DNA of 52,500 bases, taken from positions 3,520,001 through 3,572,500 of the forward strand of contig WPIO01000016.1 of NCBI GenBank assembly GCA_009760855.2, in the 5' to 3' direction. Below, piece after piece: positions 20,073 through 31,352 of this stretch. Made by a program: the position numbers and the translations under genes. The notes beneath the pieces are model-generated. The model was not told the origin of the DNA, searched no databases, and saw only the letters and a list, made by a program, of their open reading frames with translations. The number at the start of each line of letters is the position of its first letter. Within the stretch, counting starts at the first letter, position 1. This DNA is from Cristatella mucedo. Its lineage: Eukaryota > Bryozoa > Phylactolaemata > Cristatellidae.

Positions 20073-21400
20073 AATCTCCATCTGTAACTCCACAAAGCCA
20101 CAAAGACTACGTAGGTGTTACGCAGGAGAGTTTTTTGTAGCGCACTCACAGCCTAAGCGGGTTTTGGTACGCATTCGGTAGCCAACAGACTTCATCCCAC
20201 GCAGCAAAGAGAAAGTGGGAAGCATAGCAGAGTCAGGAGAGCATTTGATGTGTGATTATGATGGTAGTAGTAGCTCAGGTCTGCAGGAAACGATGAGCCA
20301 TAGTCGGCACCGGGAGAATATTTGTCGTTGCGTAAGAATCGTCCGAGCGAGTTCCATGGTCTAGGACCTGCAGAGCTAATTCTTCTGTCGCTAACGGTCT
20401 GTAAGCGGAGGAAATGAACAGTTAATTTATTGTTTTTGCAGGACCTGAGGGCACGAGGAGGCTGAAACTAGTTCAGCATTTCAACTAGGTAAAGAGGAGC
20501 CAAGCCGAGGCGGGCCTTGTCAGTCAGCCTAAGAACTTTGCTCTGTATCCGTTGATCAACCGGCAGCCCTCCTAGCTCTTTTAGCAAGGGAGACACGTGG
20601 TCAAACTTTTGGGAACCTCTGGGACTTGAAAACAAATCTTGCAACCATATCCAGAGCCATTTGCAGTTGCCTGGTTGTCTTGTTGGCAGCTCAGCCAAAA
20701 GAGGATTACAATAATCAAGCCGAGACAGAACTAAGGAGCTAGACTTGAGTACGTATCCCCTTAAATTGTTTGCCAGCCACAGTGGAAGACAGCCCCATAT
20801 CTTAGACAGGGATTGGACGTGACAGCTAGCCATAGAATTAGTCTTCTTAATAAAGCTCTTAAAATTTAGGAGCTGTCGAAAGCGACACCTAAATTTTAGG
20901 GATGTGGTGATGGTCGAACAACAGCACCATCTCTTAGAAGAGTGAAGCCTTTTAATCCAGCCAGACGCTTAGGGTATGGGTATATACTATGAGCAACAGC
21001 TCGGTTTTATTGTCATTTAGTTTCGAGAAATTTTTCGACATCCAGGATCGAATACCGACAAGACAACCATTCAGTTTATCAATTGCTGCAGCAGATGCCC
21101 ACGGTTTTAATGACAAAGACAGCTGAGTATCGTCAGCATAAAATTTATTTCCTATTCCACCGGCCTCCATCACTTTTCCCAGAGGTCGAGTATAAATGGA
21201 GAACAGCAAGGGATCGAGGACGGACCCTTGAGTGACTCCGGAGGTAACCGGCCTTGTGGATGGCACCTAACCCCCACAAGACACGGATTGAACATGACCT
21301 TGCAAATACGATTTAAACCACGCCAGTGCCTCGTCTTCCAGACCAATCGTCATTCTCAGGCGTTCAAGTGGGACATCGTGATCCCATCTCATTGCAAGAT
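20073..21400 (-). mobile_element. LINE-B, longest copy, reverse transcriptase fragments
   Basis: This gives the best view of LINE-B. On the - strand, from right to left, it reads LERLRMTIGLEDEALAWFKS near 21300-21365, then VTSGVTQGSVLDPLLFSIYT, KFYADDTQLSLSL (the YADD catalytic box near 21130) and MSKNFSKLNDNKTELLLI in the ORF 20952-21266. The ORF 20468-20833 carries LSRLDYCNPLLAELP, then HVSPLLKELGGLPVDQRI and KARLGLAPLYLVEML. The 3' untranslated part is at 20073-20460. The motifs place it in the CR1/L2 group but distinct from LINE-A. Frameshifts break it, and the endonuclease is missing. It lies inside intron 1. Confidence 0.85.
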
Positions 21401-21863
21401 GTCAGATCGTTATTGTCAACAGCCAGCGGTATGCATATGTGTGTGTGCCTCCATGTATGTAACTCCAAAAAAGCGAAAAAGATATGCGCTGTGCAGCGGA
21501 GATTTTTCTGTAGTGCACTGTAAGCTACAGTGGCTGTGCAATGGTGCGCAAGCCGTAGGGAGCAGACGTCAGCTGGCAGTCAGTCAGTCCTTGGCTGGGC
21601 TCGTCATGCGGTCGCACTCGGCAGAGCCACGCGCCTCGACGGCGGAAGTACGCTTCGGGCATGCGCGCTGTTCGGCAATCCGGTGATCGTCTAGGGCTGA
21701 GCCACGAACGTTCGTCAATCCTGCTTTGGGCGGTGTTCAGACCAGACCGTGTCAGGGTGACGCGGCAGCGGCCGGCGGCCGTAGCGAATCAGTCGCGAGT
21801 TTAAGCAGCAAAGCAAAAATTCAAACTCGCAACCTTACCGCGTGCCCGTTCGTAATGCTGCAG
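21401..21863. other. 3' part of intron 1, no feature recognised
   Basis: This ends in the acceptor ...GTAATGCTGCAG used for exon 2. A GC-rich stretch lies at 21740-21800. The open frame at 21228-21686 shows no similarity to transporter or transposon proteins. Confidence 0.45.
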
Positions 21864-22007
21864 GTCCCGTCGCCGTGCTGCTGATCAAAAGACTTGGATG
21901 CCGCGCTGTGACAATAATCGGAGCTTGCTTGTCAGCAGCTGGCATTTCGCTCTCTGCCAGGTCAACCGAAGTCTGGCACGCCTACCTGACCTTTGGTGTA
22001 CTCGGCG
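21864..22007 (+). CDS. MCT/SLC16-like transporter, exon 2 (residues 64-112)
   Basis: This 144 bp exon has acceptor CTGCAG before it and donor GTGAGT after it, phase 1 at both ends. The product runs SPVAVLLIKRLGCRAVTIIG, then ACLSAAGISLSARS and LTFGVLG. It matches the family segment at the end of helix 2, the short loop with RxGCR (as in NRFGCR), helix 3 and the start of helix 4. Spacing from WIGS in exon 1 to the SPV turn is one residue shorter than WISS to GP in MCT1, which supports the splice choice. Confidence 0.88.
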
Positions 22008-22149
22008 GTGAGTCGCATACTTCCTATTCCTCAAAGGAATGCCCGCATAGCTAACTGAGCTGTCTCCTATGTCTCCCGCGGTTGTTCCTTCTAGCCTGTT
22101 TTTTGTCTAATTTGCTCTGCAAGCTGACGCGTTGGACACATTTTTCCAG

Positions 22150-23277
22150 GTTTGGGGGTATCTTTCGCTTACACGTGCAGCACGGCCGTGCTAGGAGAAT
22201 ACTTCGACAAGAAGAAGCACGTGGCCTTTCCCGTGTCGTGCCTTGGCAACACCCTGGGAGTGCTGATATTTCCCTACTTGCTGCAATCGATTGTAGACCG
22301 CGTGGGACATGCGGATGCCTTGTACATCATGGCAGCACTGAAGGCAGTCGAGATTGCTTGCGGTTTCGTCTTTAAGCCAAACGGCCAAGTCACCCGAGTC
22401 CACAGCACAGCTAATGCTGAAAAAATGGCTCCAAATAATGGCGGTTTAGGCACGCTCGAGACCGGTGCCGCCGACGCCTCAGCTGAGCTCCAGATCGACT
22501 GTGCGACTGCTCGCTCAAGTTTCCAGACTGATCCAGGTGACCTAAGCGGAAAACGTCCGGGAACGGCAGTATCAATGGAAACACCACCACCAGCACCAAC
22601 TCAACAGGAAGAGCGCCCGAGCAGCCGCCCCCCTGGCTCAGATCGAGGCTCCGACGTCGCCTCAACCTCCACAGCCGGGCACGTGGCCGCTAGGGACAGC
22701 AGCCTTAGCGGCAGCCCGTCGAGCGACGTCCGGCATCGTGCATCCTTCGCTTCAGGCGATGTCGTCGGTGCAGCCCCGCCGAACGACGACGCCGAGCTAC
22801 GCGGGCCGCTCGGTCGATCGCGGCATCTTCTCGGCGACTGGCAATGCTGGACGCTGCTGCTGCACGCGTTCTCTTGGGGCTTCACTGTCACCAGTGTCGA
22901 AGTTCTCGCGCCGATATCTGTGAAGAAGAGAGGCATCGATGAGAGTACGGCATCACTCGGCATTACAGCTCTCGGCAGCGGCATGCTTTTCAGCTCGCTC
23001 GTCATTCTGGGTCTGGGCTGGAGCAAGTTCGACAGGTTTGCAGTGTATTTGCCAACGTGCGGCCTCATGGGACTGTGCACCATGCTGCTGTCGGTGTGCA
23101 ACCATTCGCCGGCATACATTGCCGTCTGCTGCGTCTACGGCGTCGCCTTTGGAGTTCTGCTGTCGCTATTCCTCAGCCTCGTTGCCGATTTTAAGTCGCA
23201 GGATTACTACGCCGACTTGTTTGGTCTGTACACTTTCTTCAATGGCGTCGGAGGATTCTCTGGACCAGCCGTTACTG
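22150..23277 (+). CDS. MCT/SLC16-like transporter, exon 3 (main exon, residues 112-488)
   Basis: This exon encodes most of the transporter: helices 4-11. The intron before it is only 142 bp. The acceptor is TTTTTCCAG and the donor is GTAAGT. Residues about 113-137 read LGVSFAYTCSTAVLGEYFDK and then KKHVA, the family's YFxKRRxLA loop after helix 4. Helices 5 and 6 end near residue 186 (GFVFKP). Residues about 187-340 are a Ser/Pro/Thr/Asp-rich hydrophilic segment, the expected cytosolic loop between helices 6 and 7, and longer than in MCT1. Helix 7 starts at DWQCWTLLLHAFSW, and further helices follow to FFNGVGGFSGPAVT. In helix 8 the Asp/Arg pair of MCT1 aligns with ALGSGMLFSSL, so neither charge is present. 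It is most likely an orphan MCT; the substrate and direction of transport are unknown. Confidence 0.9.
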
Positions 23278-23554
23278 GTAAGTGAGCGACCTATTAGGGA
23301 CCCCCTGTGCAGCCTCTCCAATTCTCGCGGGGACAGGATACTGCGCGTAAGTAGCAACTCGCTTCGTCGCCCTCGCGTAACATTCACGGAGAGCCAATAG
23401 TACCTCGCTCGGCGGCTGCACGTTGCTCAGAATGAGCGATGGTGATTCCATGAGCCCCCTCAAAAATTAGGGATTGCCTAGTGCAGAGGCTGGGTAAGCA
23501 TCAGAGTAGCTCCCCCGACTTTGTTCTGACTAGACTGCTGCAATTCAGTTTTGG
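23278..23554. other. Start of intron 3
   Basis: Intron sequence follows the GTAAGT donor. No repeat or exon is recognised before the LINE-A copy that begins at about 23555. Confidence 0.5.
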
Positions 23555-25068
23555 CTTCCTTCTACCCTTCCTATCAAAGACATTGGAACGGGTCATGGCG
23601 GACCAGCTGAGCTCATATATTGAAATTTCTAACCTTGCTAGTAGGTTCTAGTCTGGCTTTAGAGCTGATCACTCCACAGAATCAGCATTGCTTAGGGTGT
23701 ACAATAACCTAATTACGAATGCAGACATGGGGGAGTCTCTCTGCTTGTTTTTCTCAATCTTTCGGCAGCTTTTGATACTATCGATCACCAAGTTCTTCTA
23801 AAGCGCCTCTCATCTCGCCTGCGAATCACTTGTACTGCATTGCAATTGTCCAAGTCCTATCTCAGTGGGAGACTCCAGTGTTGATGTGAATGGACTAAGA
23901 TCATCCAAGGTAACTCTGAAATATGGGGTACCTTAGGAGTCAATACGTTTTCCCGTTATTTTCGCGGTTTATACTTTCCCTCTTGCCGATGTGATAGCAG
24001 GGCACAATCTAGGCTTTTGCTTCCATGCAAATGACACTCAGTTTTACCTTTGTTTTGATCCCTTCCAGCCCCCAAGCATGTCGAATTCTCTCAACTCACA
24101 TGCTGCATGTATTGATGACATCCGGACATGAATGGCAGCAAATTTTCTTAAACTAAACGATGATAAAACTAACTTACTAGTTATGGACAAACCAATTGGG
24201 ATTCAGAAATTGGAAAGGCTGACGCTCAAAATTGGCTCTGCCAGCATATCTCCTGGTGAATCGGCTCGAAATTTAGGTGTCATGTTCCAAAGTGACCTCT
24301 CGTTAGACGACCACATCAGCTCCACAGTCAAGTCTGCCTACTTTCAACTACATAACATTGCTAAAACGCGGGCTTGTTTAGATACGGATACCCGTCTTGA
24401 CTTCTGTAACTCACTTATTTCTGGCCTACCGGCATGTGCAATCAGGCGATTACAGCTGGTGCAAAACTCGGTAGCTAGGCTAGTCTGTCGTGAGCGTCGC
24501 AGTTGCCACATCACACCACTTATCGCCGACCTGCACTGGCTACCAGTCAAGCAATGGATCGACTTCAAGGTTTCGTCGCTCACTTTTAGGTCCCTTCATT
24601 CTTTGGCTCCAGCTTTTCTCTCTGATACTCCCCCACCAGGTCAACACAATACATACTCCCCCACCAGGTCAAGCATCGTACCACCCGCTTTTTGGAATCC
24701 AACTGTATATCAATACCTCGTACAAACCTCAAATCTTTTGGAGATCGTGTATTCAGTTCGTATGCTCCCAAAACCTGGAACTCACTTCCGACTTGCGTCA
24801 GAACATCCCTCGACTTGACCACATTTAAAAAGAACTTACAGACACCTATTTAGGACAGCATTTAGTGGGTCCCTGTGATTCGTCCTTCAGGTGCTTATGG
24901 ATGCTGACACTGTGCATGCTGCCACTAACCATGCTGTTCATGTTGTCTATCAAGCATGATATTATTACTCACGATTCAATCGCGTTTCCTTTTGCAGCAA
25001 AAGCAAAGCGCCTAGAAAAAGATCCAGTTCTCTGAGGGCGCTTTATCGGGTGCATTATTATTGTTATT
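23555..25068 (+). mobile_element. LINE-A copy in intron 3
   Basis: RT pieces lie in several frames: the DTIDH region near 23770, the GVP..S loop near 23930, and the YADD region, changed to an ATGCAAATGACAC reading (HANDT), near 24025-24040. The open frame 24132-24818 carries FLKLNDDKTNLLVMDKPIG, LDFCNSLISGLPACAIRRLQ and LHWLPVKQWIDFKVSSLTF. A 5 bp or longer duplication of CTCCCCCACCAGGTCAA lies near 24637-24675. The 3' hairpin is at 25006-25045, followed by ATTATTATTG. It is dead through frameshifts and the altered catalytic box. Confidence 0.82.
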
Positions 25069-25244
25069 GGCTGGGCTACGAAGAAAACATTTAAGAAAGC
25101 TACTAGGAAAGCCACTAGAAAGCCACTAGAGTCGGCGATCAATGGGGGCTTGGAGCTGGACACAGAAAATTCACAAGAGTTTCAGTCACTTGCCTTCTGT
25201 CTGGGGAAGAAGCCACGCGACGGCTTGATTGACCGGTTGACTCA

Positions 25245-25325
25245 TGGACGTGTGACGTTGTGACATGGATTGACCCACGGACGTGTGACATGGACGTGTG
25301 ACGTGTGACGCTCGCGTGTGACGCC
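25245..25325. repeat. GACGTGTGAC minisatellite
   Basis: Units such as GGACGTGTGACG, GGACGTGTGACATGGACGTG and TGACGTGTGACGCTCGCGTG recur five to six times, irregularly spaced, within about 80 bp. Confidence 0.65.
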
Positions 25326-26603
25326 CGCAGGAAAGATGACGACGGGCGAAGCAGCAGCACAGAAGCAAGTCGCTCACTTCCGACCGGAAGTCCGGTGGAA
25401 GCCAACGAGTTTTGACCGTTGACTTCCACCGTTCGATTCCACTTCGGAGCACGAGTTCGCATTAGAGTGCCTCACCTCGCCTAGATTGTGTCAGACGCAA
25501 TCCTGCAAGCCGTTGCCACGAGGGAAGCTAGCTCGTCTTCGCGCGGTGGATCGAGTCACAGATCGCCAGTTGGGTATTTCGCCAAGCTCAACTCGCAGAA
25601 GCACACTGTCACTTCGCTTCAAGTTCGGTCTTATCGCCTCGCTGCTCGCAAGCTCTCATCAAGACAAATAGCTCTTACGAAGGAAAATATCTCCCCGTAC
25701 GCTGGTCACTAGCACCTGTGCTGGGGCGCGACCCATATAGATGGAGGGCCCGAGCAACAAGATATTTATACAATTAGCGACGTTGGTTCAGGCGAGCGGC
25801 GAATTCCGCAGAAAGCGCCGATACCCAGAGCGTCACTCCTGACCGGAACCAAACTCGTAACCGGAACCAAACTCCTGACCGGAGAGCTGGGATTCCGCTT
25901 CCACCTCCATTCGCCTGCAGGTGCAAACTGAGGGTCACTTCTCTAAACGAAAGCAGTCGCTCCCTTCGGCTCCGGATAAGCCGGAGGCTCGGATAATCCT
26001 AGTACTACTTCCCAGTGTCAAACCCGATACGCTTCGACCACGCTCGAATGAGAGCACACACGCGCAAACACAAAATGCAAGCCACGGGCTCTATGCGAGC
26101 GTAGTCGGAGGCGTCCATTGTATTCTCCTCCTGGGGCTGGCTCTTGCTGCCCCACGGCCGTCAATGTCTGGCATGAGCAGTCCGTCTCCCCAGCTCCCGC
26201 GGTCTAACAAAAGCGTGTCAGGCAACTCTCGGATGGCTGGTGGCTGTGGCGACCTTGAGCGAGCGTCGCCATACTCTTAAACAGCTAGCCGGGACCATGA
26301 GGTAAGAGCTTAGTGGTTTTGGGCCTGGCTCCGAGGATCACTACGGTAAGAAATCTGAGTCGTCCCTCGTCACTTCGCGATTCAACTTTCGTGGCTTCAT
26401 TCTGTCACGGTTTCTCAAATGTACTCATTAAAACGTTGATCAAGATGGTGAAAATTATACAGCTCGCGCTCGTTTGTATGATTCACTTATACAACTCTAT
26501 ATTACAATTTAAATTTAAATTACTATTCGCGTGGACTTTAGACTCTGTATTCGAGCACCGCTGCAAATCCTTCAGCACTAGGTGCAGCCGCTCGACCGCT
26601 CTT

Positions 26604-26612
26604 GTGTGCGTG

Positions 26613-26676
<64 letters not shown>

Positions 26677-26708
26677 TGTGTGTGTGTGTGTGTGCGTGTG
26701 TGTGTGTG
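26604..26708 (+). repeat. Alternating purine-pyrimidine GT/GTGC microsatellite
   Basis: (GT)n on both sides of a (GTGC)n core (about 26627-26677) gives roughly 100 bp of strictly alternating purine-pyrimidine sequence. Such sequence favours left-handed Z-DNA. It lies within intron 3 of the transporter. Confidence 0.92.
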
Positions 26709-27311
26709 CAAGGACTTTTTTCCCAAAATTCGGGTGTAGTGACACCAAGCCAACCAGAGCGTGCTGTTCACTGATTGGCTATCCTATCCTCTAAATGTAC
26801 AACTAAATGTACAATAATAACATTAGGATATTTGTAACGTCTAGTATGTCCTATTTTCTCTGATTTGTTGCCTCCTACATTGATTGGGTAATGTTGGTAT
26901 AACGGTGACTAAATGGGTGTTATTTTATTCTAGAGGGCTCTGGTGAAGTTAAAAACCGTACCTAGAGGGTCGTAAACAGGTTTTATAAGCTCTAAATATG
27001 AAAACATACAATCGATAAATAAAAATCCAAATTCACGGAAATTTATTTACCATGGTAGAGTCTGGAACTGATTAAACGAGGAACGACTGCCCCGCGTTCT
27101 TGACAACCGAAGCACATTTCAAATGCCCACGCTCGAATGCTACAAGGTTCCGATCAATTTTTTCGAACTGCGTGGCGGCCGAGGCTGACAGGCCAGCGGA
27201 AATCAATCAGTCTGATCCATCTGATGCACATGCTTTCCTGAGCTCCTGCTAACCTTTCTCTTGATCCTACAACAACTGTGGCACCCTATCACTCACTGCT
27301 TTCTCAAGGGC

Positions 27312-28215
27312 TAATAATAATAATAATCACACACTTGATAAAGCGCCCTCAGAGAACTCGATCTCTTTGTATGTGCTTTAAATTTGCTGCTAAGGAAGCA
27401 CGCTTGAATGGCTAGTATTAGCATGCTCAATAAACAACAAAAAATAAAATGGCTAGGGGTGACATACAGAGGGTCAGCATGCAGTTGTGTTTAGTGGCAG
27501 CATGCACAGTGTCAGCACTCATAAGCTCATAAGGGACGAATCACAGGGTTCCACTAAAAGCTGTTCTAAATAGGTAAGTTTTTAAGTCAGATGTCATAAA
27601 GTCAGGAGACGTCGTGACGGAAGTCGGGTGTGATTTCCAAGCTTTGGGAGCATGCGAACTAAAGGCACGGTCTCCAAAGGATTTGAGGTTTGTACGAGGT
27701 ATAGGTAAGCAGTTAGATTCCGAAAAGCCGATGGTACAATACTTAACCTGGTGGGTTAGTAGTTCTGATAAGTAGGCTGGAGCCAAAGCATGAAGGGACC
27801 TGAAAGTGAGTTACAAAACCTTGAAGTCGATCCGTTACTTGACTGGTAGCCAGTGCAGGCCGGCGAGTAGCAGTGTGGTACGGCAACTGCGACGCTCACG
27901 ACAGACAAGCCCAGCTTTGGAGTTATGCACCAGCTGTTAGCGCCTGATTGCACAAGCCGATAGACCGGCAAGCAGTGTGTTACAGAAGTCAAGACGGGAT
28001 GTCACAAAATGGACCAACTTAGAAATGGTATCTCTGTCTAAACAATCCCAAACTTTAGCAATGTTATGTAGGTGAAAGTAGGCAGACGTGACTGTGGAAC
28101 TGAAGCGAACGTCTAATGAAAGGTCACTTTGGAGCATGACACCTAGATTTCGTGCAAATTCAACAGGCAAAGATGCTATTCGGCCGAGAAGTTCGTGTGC
28201 GCCCAAAAATTAGGC
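27312..28215 (-). mobile_element. LINE-A 3' half in intron 3
   Basis: The tail is at 27312-27345 (AATAATAATAATCACACACT, then TGATAAAGCGCCC). The - strand frames 27541-27786, 27756-27992 and 27937-28206 carry APAYLSELLTHQVKYCT, CTGYQSSNGSTSRFC and FARNLGVMLQSDLSLDVRFS. Together these cover the RT C-terminal third in shifted frames. The left end coincides with a full 3' terminus and the right end is truncated. Confidence 0.78.
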
Positions 28216-28308
28216 CGGACTAGTGCTGAGCCACACTTAGTAGCATTCTTACTTCGACCCACCGCTGCGTAGCTTGTTCATGGCCCTGCCATTATGAAGC
28301 ACCAATTA

Positions 28309-28690
28309 CAGCCTCCTCGTGCTCTCAGATTCTGTACGAACAAAAATTAGCTGTTCTACTTTTTCACTTAAAAATTGCACGCGCTTTTGCTCTACAGCTT
28401 TAGACTGCGGAACTCTCTTCCGAAATATAAAATATAAAACAACACCTCTCGTGCTACTGCCGATGCGGTTAGAGACTCTTGCAGGACGTCCCGAGTTTCT
28501 ACTGTCCTGCTACTCTCTTCCTTGACTGCTCTCCTGACTCAGCCATGCTTCTGACAAGCTCGTTGCTTCGCGAGACGTTTATCTTAATGGCTGCAGTATG
28601 CGTTGTAGAAGCGGCTAAGGCGATTATTGGATTGAAGAAAACTTTCTAATGTAGTGCCCACTTGAATTGAGTTGCTTTGTTGAGTTGCAC
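28309..28690 (+). mobile_element. LINE-B 3' end, degenerate
   Basis: CAGCCTCCTCGTGCTCTCAG and the following AATTAGCTGTTC follow LINE-B copies at 7390 and 31830. Later TGACTCAGCCATGCTTCTGA and CGCGAGACG also line up. No clean (ATTAC)n end is visible. Confidence 0.55.
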
Positions 28691-29564
28691 GAGGAGGTTA
28701 ATGCATTCAATTTTGAACCATAGATTAGTTTTTGAGGAGTAGTTTACAGGGGAAACAAATATTTGTTTACTTAAAAAAGTGCACTGTCTTGTAAGTGACT
28801 ATTACGTGGGTAATGTTTAGCTCTAATCTCCCACAGGATAGCTTGTTCAGGAGTTTGAAGACGTTTAAATTTCCTACTGCTCATCAGTTTTGCTTATACC
28901 ACCATTGAATGCTGATATTCTTCAGACGTATTCTCTTCAATCAGTAGCACTGTACCATGCATAATCTATTCTTGAGCCAAATTTAAATATCAGATGACCT
29001 CAGACTGCCCTCAAGTTGGACCATTAGGATTAAAGGTGCCGGGCACGTGCTGCTCTCCTTATTGAGGTAGATACCGATTGGTTGGCTTGGAGCTCGACGG
29101 GAAGTCGGGATTTCTTTGAGCTCGCGAAACACTTAATGATTACCAATCGGGCTCCTACAACTCCGCCGCCCGTCCTCGGTGACACCGACCGCCGGGGATA
29201 GGTCTTGTGGCCGGCCGCTTCATTCAACGAAACAGCGACTGACTTTGGACTCTGACAAAACGTTGTTCCCTCGCTCGCTATCTCTTCCTCCCGTGTACGT
29301 CCGACGGCCAATTACCAAGTCCTACAAGAAAGGTCAGAATCAGAGGCCAGTGGCTAGAGATCAGTGGTCGGCAATAAGAGGTCGGAGTTGCCTTAGGCTT
29401 GGCCACCAATGCCAATATGGAGCTGAACGTGTGAACAGTCGCTTTTGAAACCCTCAATAGGAAAATGAGCTTCCTTTAGTTCTTCTTCTTGAAGTCCACT
29501 TTGATAAAAGTCAGCAGTTTCAAGATATACGTCCTGAACGAAGATTGATTTTCATGGTTTCCTG
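28691..29564. other. Unassigned intron sequence
   Basis: No gene, RNA gene or known repeat of this window is recognised. Overlapping open frames on both strands at 29030-29448 show no family features. Confidence 0.4.
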
Positions 29565-30722
29565 CCCTAATAATAATAATTGTAGTAATAACACTTTTTT
29601 GTAGCACCCTAAGAGAACTCAATCTCTTTCTAGGCCCATTAAATTTGCTGCAAAGGAAACATGATTGAACTGCTTGCGGTATCATGCTCAATGAACAACA
29701 AGCGGAACATGGTTAGAGGTGGCATGCACAGGATCAGCATTTAAATGCAATTAGTGGGGTGCACAGCGTGGGCACGCATAAGCACACAAAGGACGAATAA
29801 CATGGACCAACTATATACCGCAATAAATTTATACGTTTTTAGGTTCTTTTTAAATGTAGTCAAGTAAGGGAAATCATGATGGAAGCCGGCAGTGAGTTCT
29901 AGGCTTTAAGAGCATACGAACTAGAGACACGGTCTCCCAAAGATTTCAGGCTCATACGAGGCATAACTACACAATTAGATTCCCAAAAGCGAGTAGTACG
30001 ATGCTTGGTCTGCTGGGGCAGTAGATTTGATAGGTAGGCTGGAGCCAAAGAATGAAGGGACCTAAAAATGAGTGACCAAACCTGGAATTCGATACGTTGC
30101 TTAACTGGGAGCCGGTGCAGGTCAGTGAGAATCGGTCATACGTCGCAACTGCGACGCTCGTGACAGACAAGCCTAGCTGCAGAGTTTTGCACCAGCAGTT
30201 AGCGCCTGATTGCACAGGCCGGTAGAGCAGCGAACAATTAGTTACAGAAGTCAAGACGGGATGTCCCAAATGCATGTATCATGTTAGATGCGGTATCCCT
30301 GTCTAAAAAAAGCTCGAAGTTTAGCAATGCTGCGTATCTGGAAGTAGGCAGACGTGACTGTGGAGCTTAAGTGGTCGTCTAATGAAAGGTCACTTTGGAA
30401 CATGACACTTAGATTGCGTGCAGATTCAACAGGAGACATACTGGCAGAGCCGATTTTGAGCGCTAACACTTCTAAAATCTGAATCACACTAGGTTTTCCC
30501 ATAACTAGTAGTTTGGTTTTATCATCATTCAATTTAAGAAAGTGTCCTACCATCCGTGTGCGAATGTCATCAATGTACGCAGCAAAGGAGGTTGAGAGAA
30601 TTCAACGTGCTGGAGGGCGGCGATGGATGAAAGCAAAGGCGCAAACTGAGTGTCATCTGCGTAGAAGTGAAACCTTAGAATGCGCCTGGCAATCACATAG
30701 GCTAGAGGGAGAGTATATATAC
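29565..30722 (-). mobile_element. LINE-A copy in intron 3
   Basis: The 3' terminus is at 29567-29650 (TAATAATAATTGTAGTAATA, then the degenerate hairpin). The - strand frames contain LGLSVTSVAVATYDRFSLTC, VEVLALKIGS-like codons and FLKLNDDKTKLLVMGKPSVI (30284-30553). The YADD region (CATCTGCGTAGAAGTGAAA on the + strand) is near 30655-30673. It is disabled by frameshifts. Confidence 0.8.
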
Positions 30723-30904
30723 TAGAAGTCGATGCGTTGCTTGACTGGGAGCCCTGAGCTGGAATCCCTGCGGTGCAGTCCTGGGGCCGAGGTTGCTGGC
30801 AGCCAGTCGAGGGTCAACGGGCGACTTCGCAAACTGACAGGGCAGAGCGCAGATCCTTTTCCTCGTGCAATAGATAGAGAAAGCACGAGACGCCACGCCA
30901 CCCC

Positions 30905-31053
30905 AAGCTTCGGCCACGCCCAGCTTCAGCGCCAAACTGCTGCTAGGCCAGCATCGACGGGACAGCACGGCCGCCGACTCGGGCCGCAGCTAATAGCGGC
31001 GGCTGGCAGACGAGCGCGCTGGTATATAACATATACATAACCAATAGCAGTAC
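30905..31053. repeat. 150 bp GC-rich duplicated cassette, copy 1
   Basis: This matches 32470-32617 with few differences. It includes AGCTTCGGCCACGCCCAGCT, GACGGGACAGCACGGCCGCC and GCGCTGGTATATAAC, with ATAACCAATA after it. It ends about 24 bp before the first base of transporter exon 4, so it supplies the DNA next to the last acceptor. The TATATAA and CCAAT-like words look promoter-like, but there is no evidence of transcription. Confidence 0.8.
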
Positions 31054-31076
31054 ATAACCATAACCAATATTTTCAG

Positions 31077-31189
31077 GTACTTTGCAGGCAGTGGTGAGTG
31101 ACAGCGTTGGCTGGTACGCTTCGGGAACCGTCGGCATAGCCGGAAGCCTGCTACTCGTTCCGGCCTTTTACCTCGCTCGGCGTAGGTGA
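31077..31189 (+). CDS. MCT/SLC16-like transporter, exon 4 (last coding exon, residues 488-524)
   Basis: The acceptor AATATTTTCAG precedes the exon. Splicing completes codon 488 (Gly), and the frame runs 36 more residues to TGA at 31187-31189. The product reads TLQAVVSDSVGWYASGTVGI, then AGSLLLVPAFYLARRR. It corresponds to the end of helix 11, the short loop and helix 12 of MCTs, ending in a basic tail. Exon sizes 190, 144, 1128 and 113 sum to 1575 bp, exactly 525 codons, which strongly supports the four-exon model. The C-terminal tail is very short for the family. No AATAAA was seen in the next 150 bp, which instead hold an AT run. Confidence 0.85.
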
Positions 31190-31301
31190 CCGAGAGCCTG
31201 ACGGCGAGCACCACCCACTTCCGCCGAAGTCACTGGAAATTCGACGGAGCTTATTCGCCGACGCCTGCTGTCGCTGGTCGCTTTGTGCTCCATACTCTTC
31301 G

Positions 31302-31304
<3 letters not shown>

Positions 31305-31349
<45 letters not shown>
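31305..31349. repeat. (AT)n microsatellite
   Basis: This is a pure AT dinucleotide run of about 44 bp. It adjoins the 3' tail of a minus-strand LINE-A and lies about 115 bp after the transporter stop codon. Confidence 0.9.

Positions 31350-31352
<3 letters not shown>

Larger units (their letters stand above)
25069..27311. other. Intron 3 sequence with simple repeats, no exon seen
   Basis: Contents are a GGACGTGTGACG-like minisatellite at 25245-25325, a short CCGGAACCAAACTC repeat at 25840-25880, and the GT/GC microsatellite at 26604-26708. AT-rich sequence follows to 27060. Open frames here (for example 25921-26280 and 26313-26774) match nothing I know. No stretch resembles MCT helices. Confidence 0.45.

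Noticed and set aside
26313-26794. Cys-Val/Arg and Thr-His repeat frames at the GT/GC tract
   Set aside because: They are products of the microsatellite in every frame, with no gene features.
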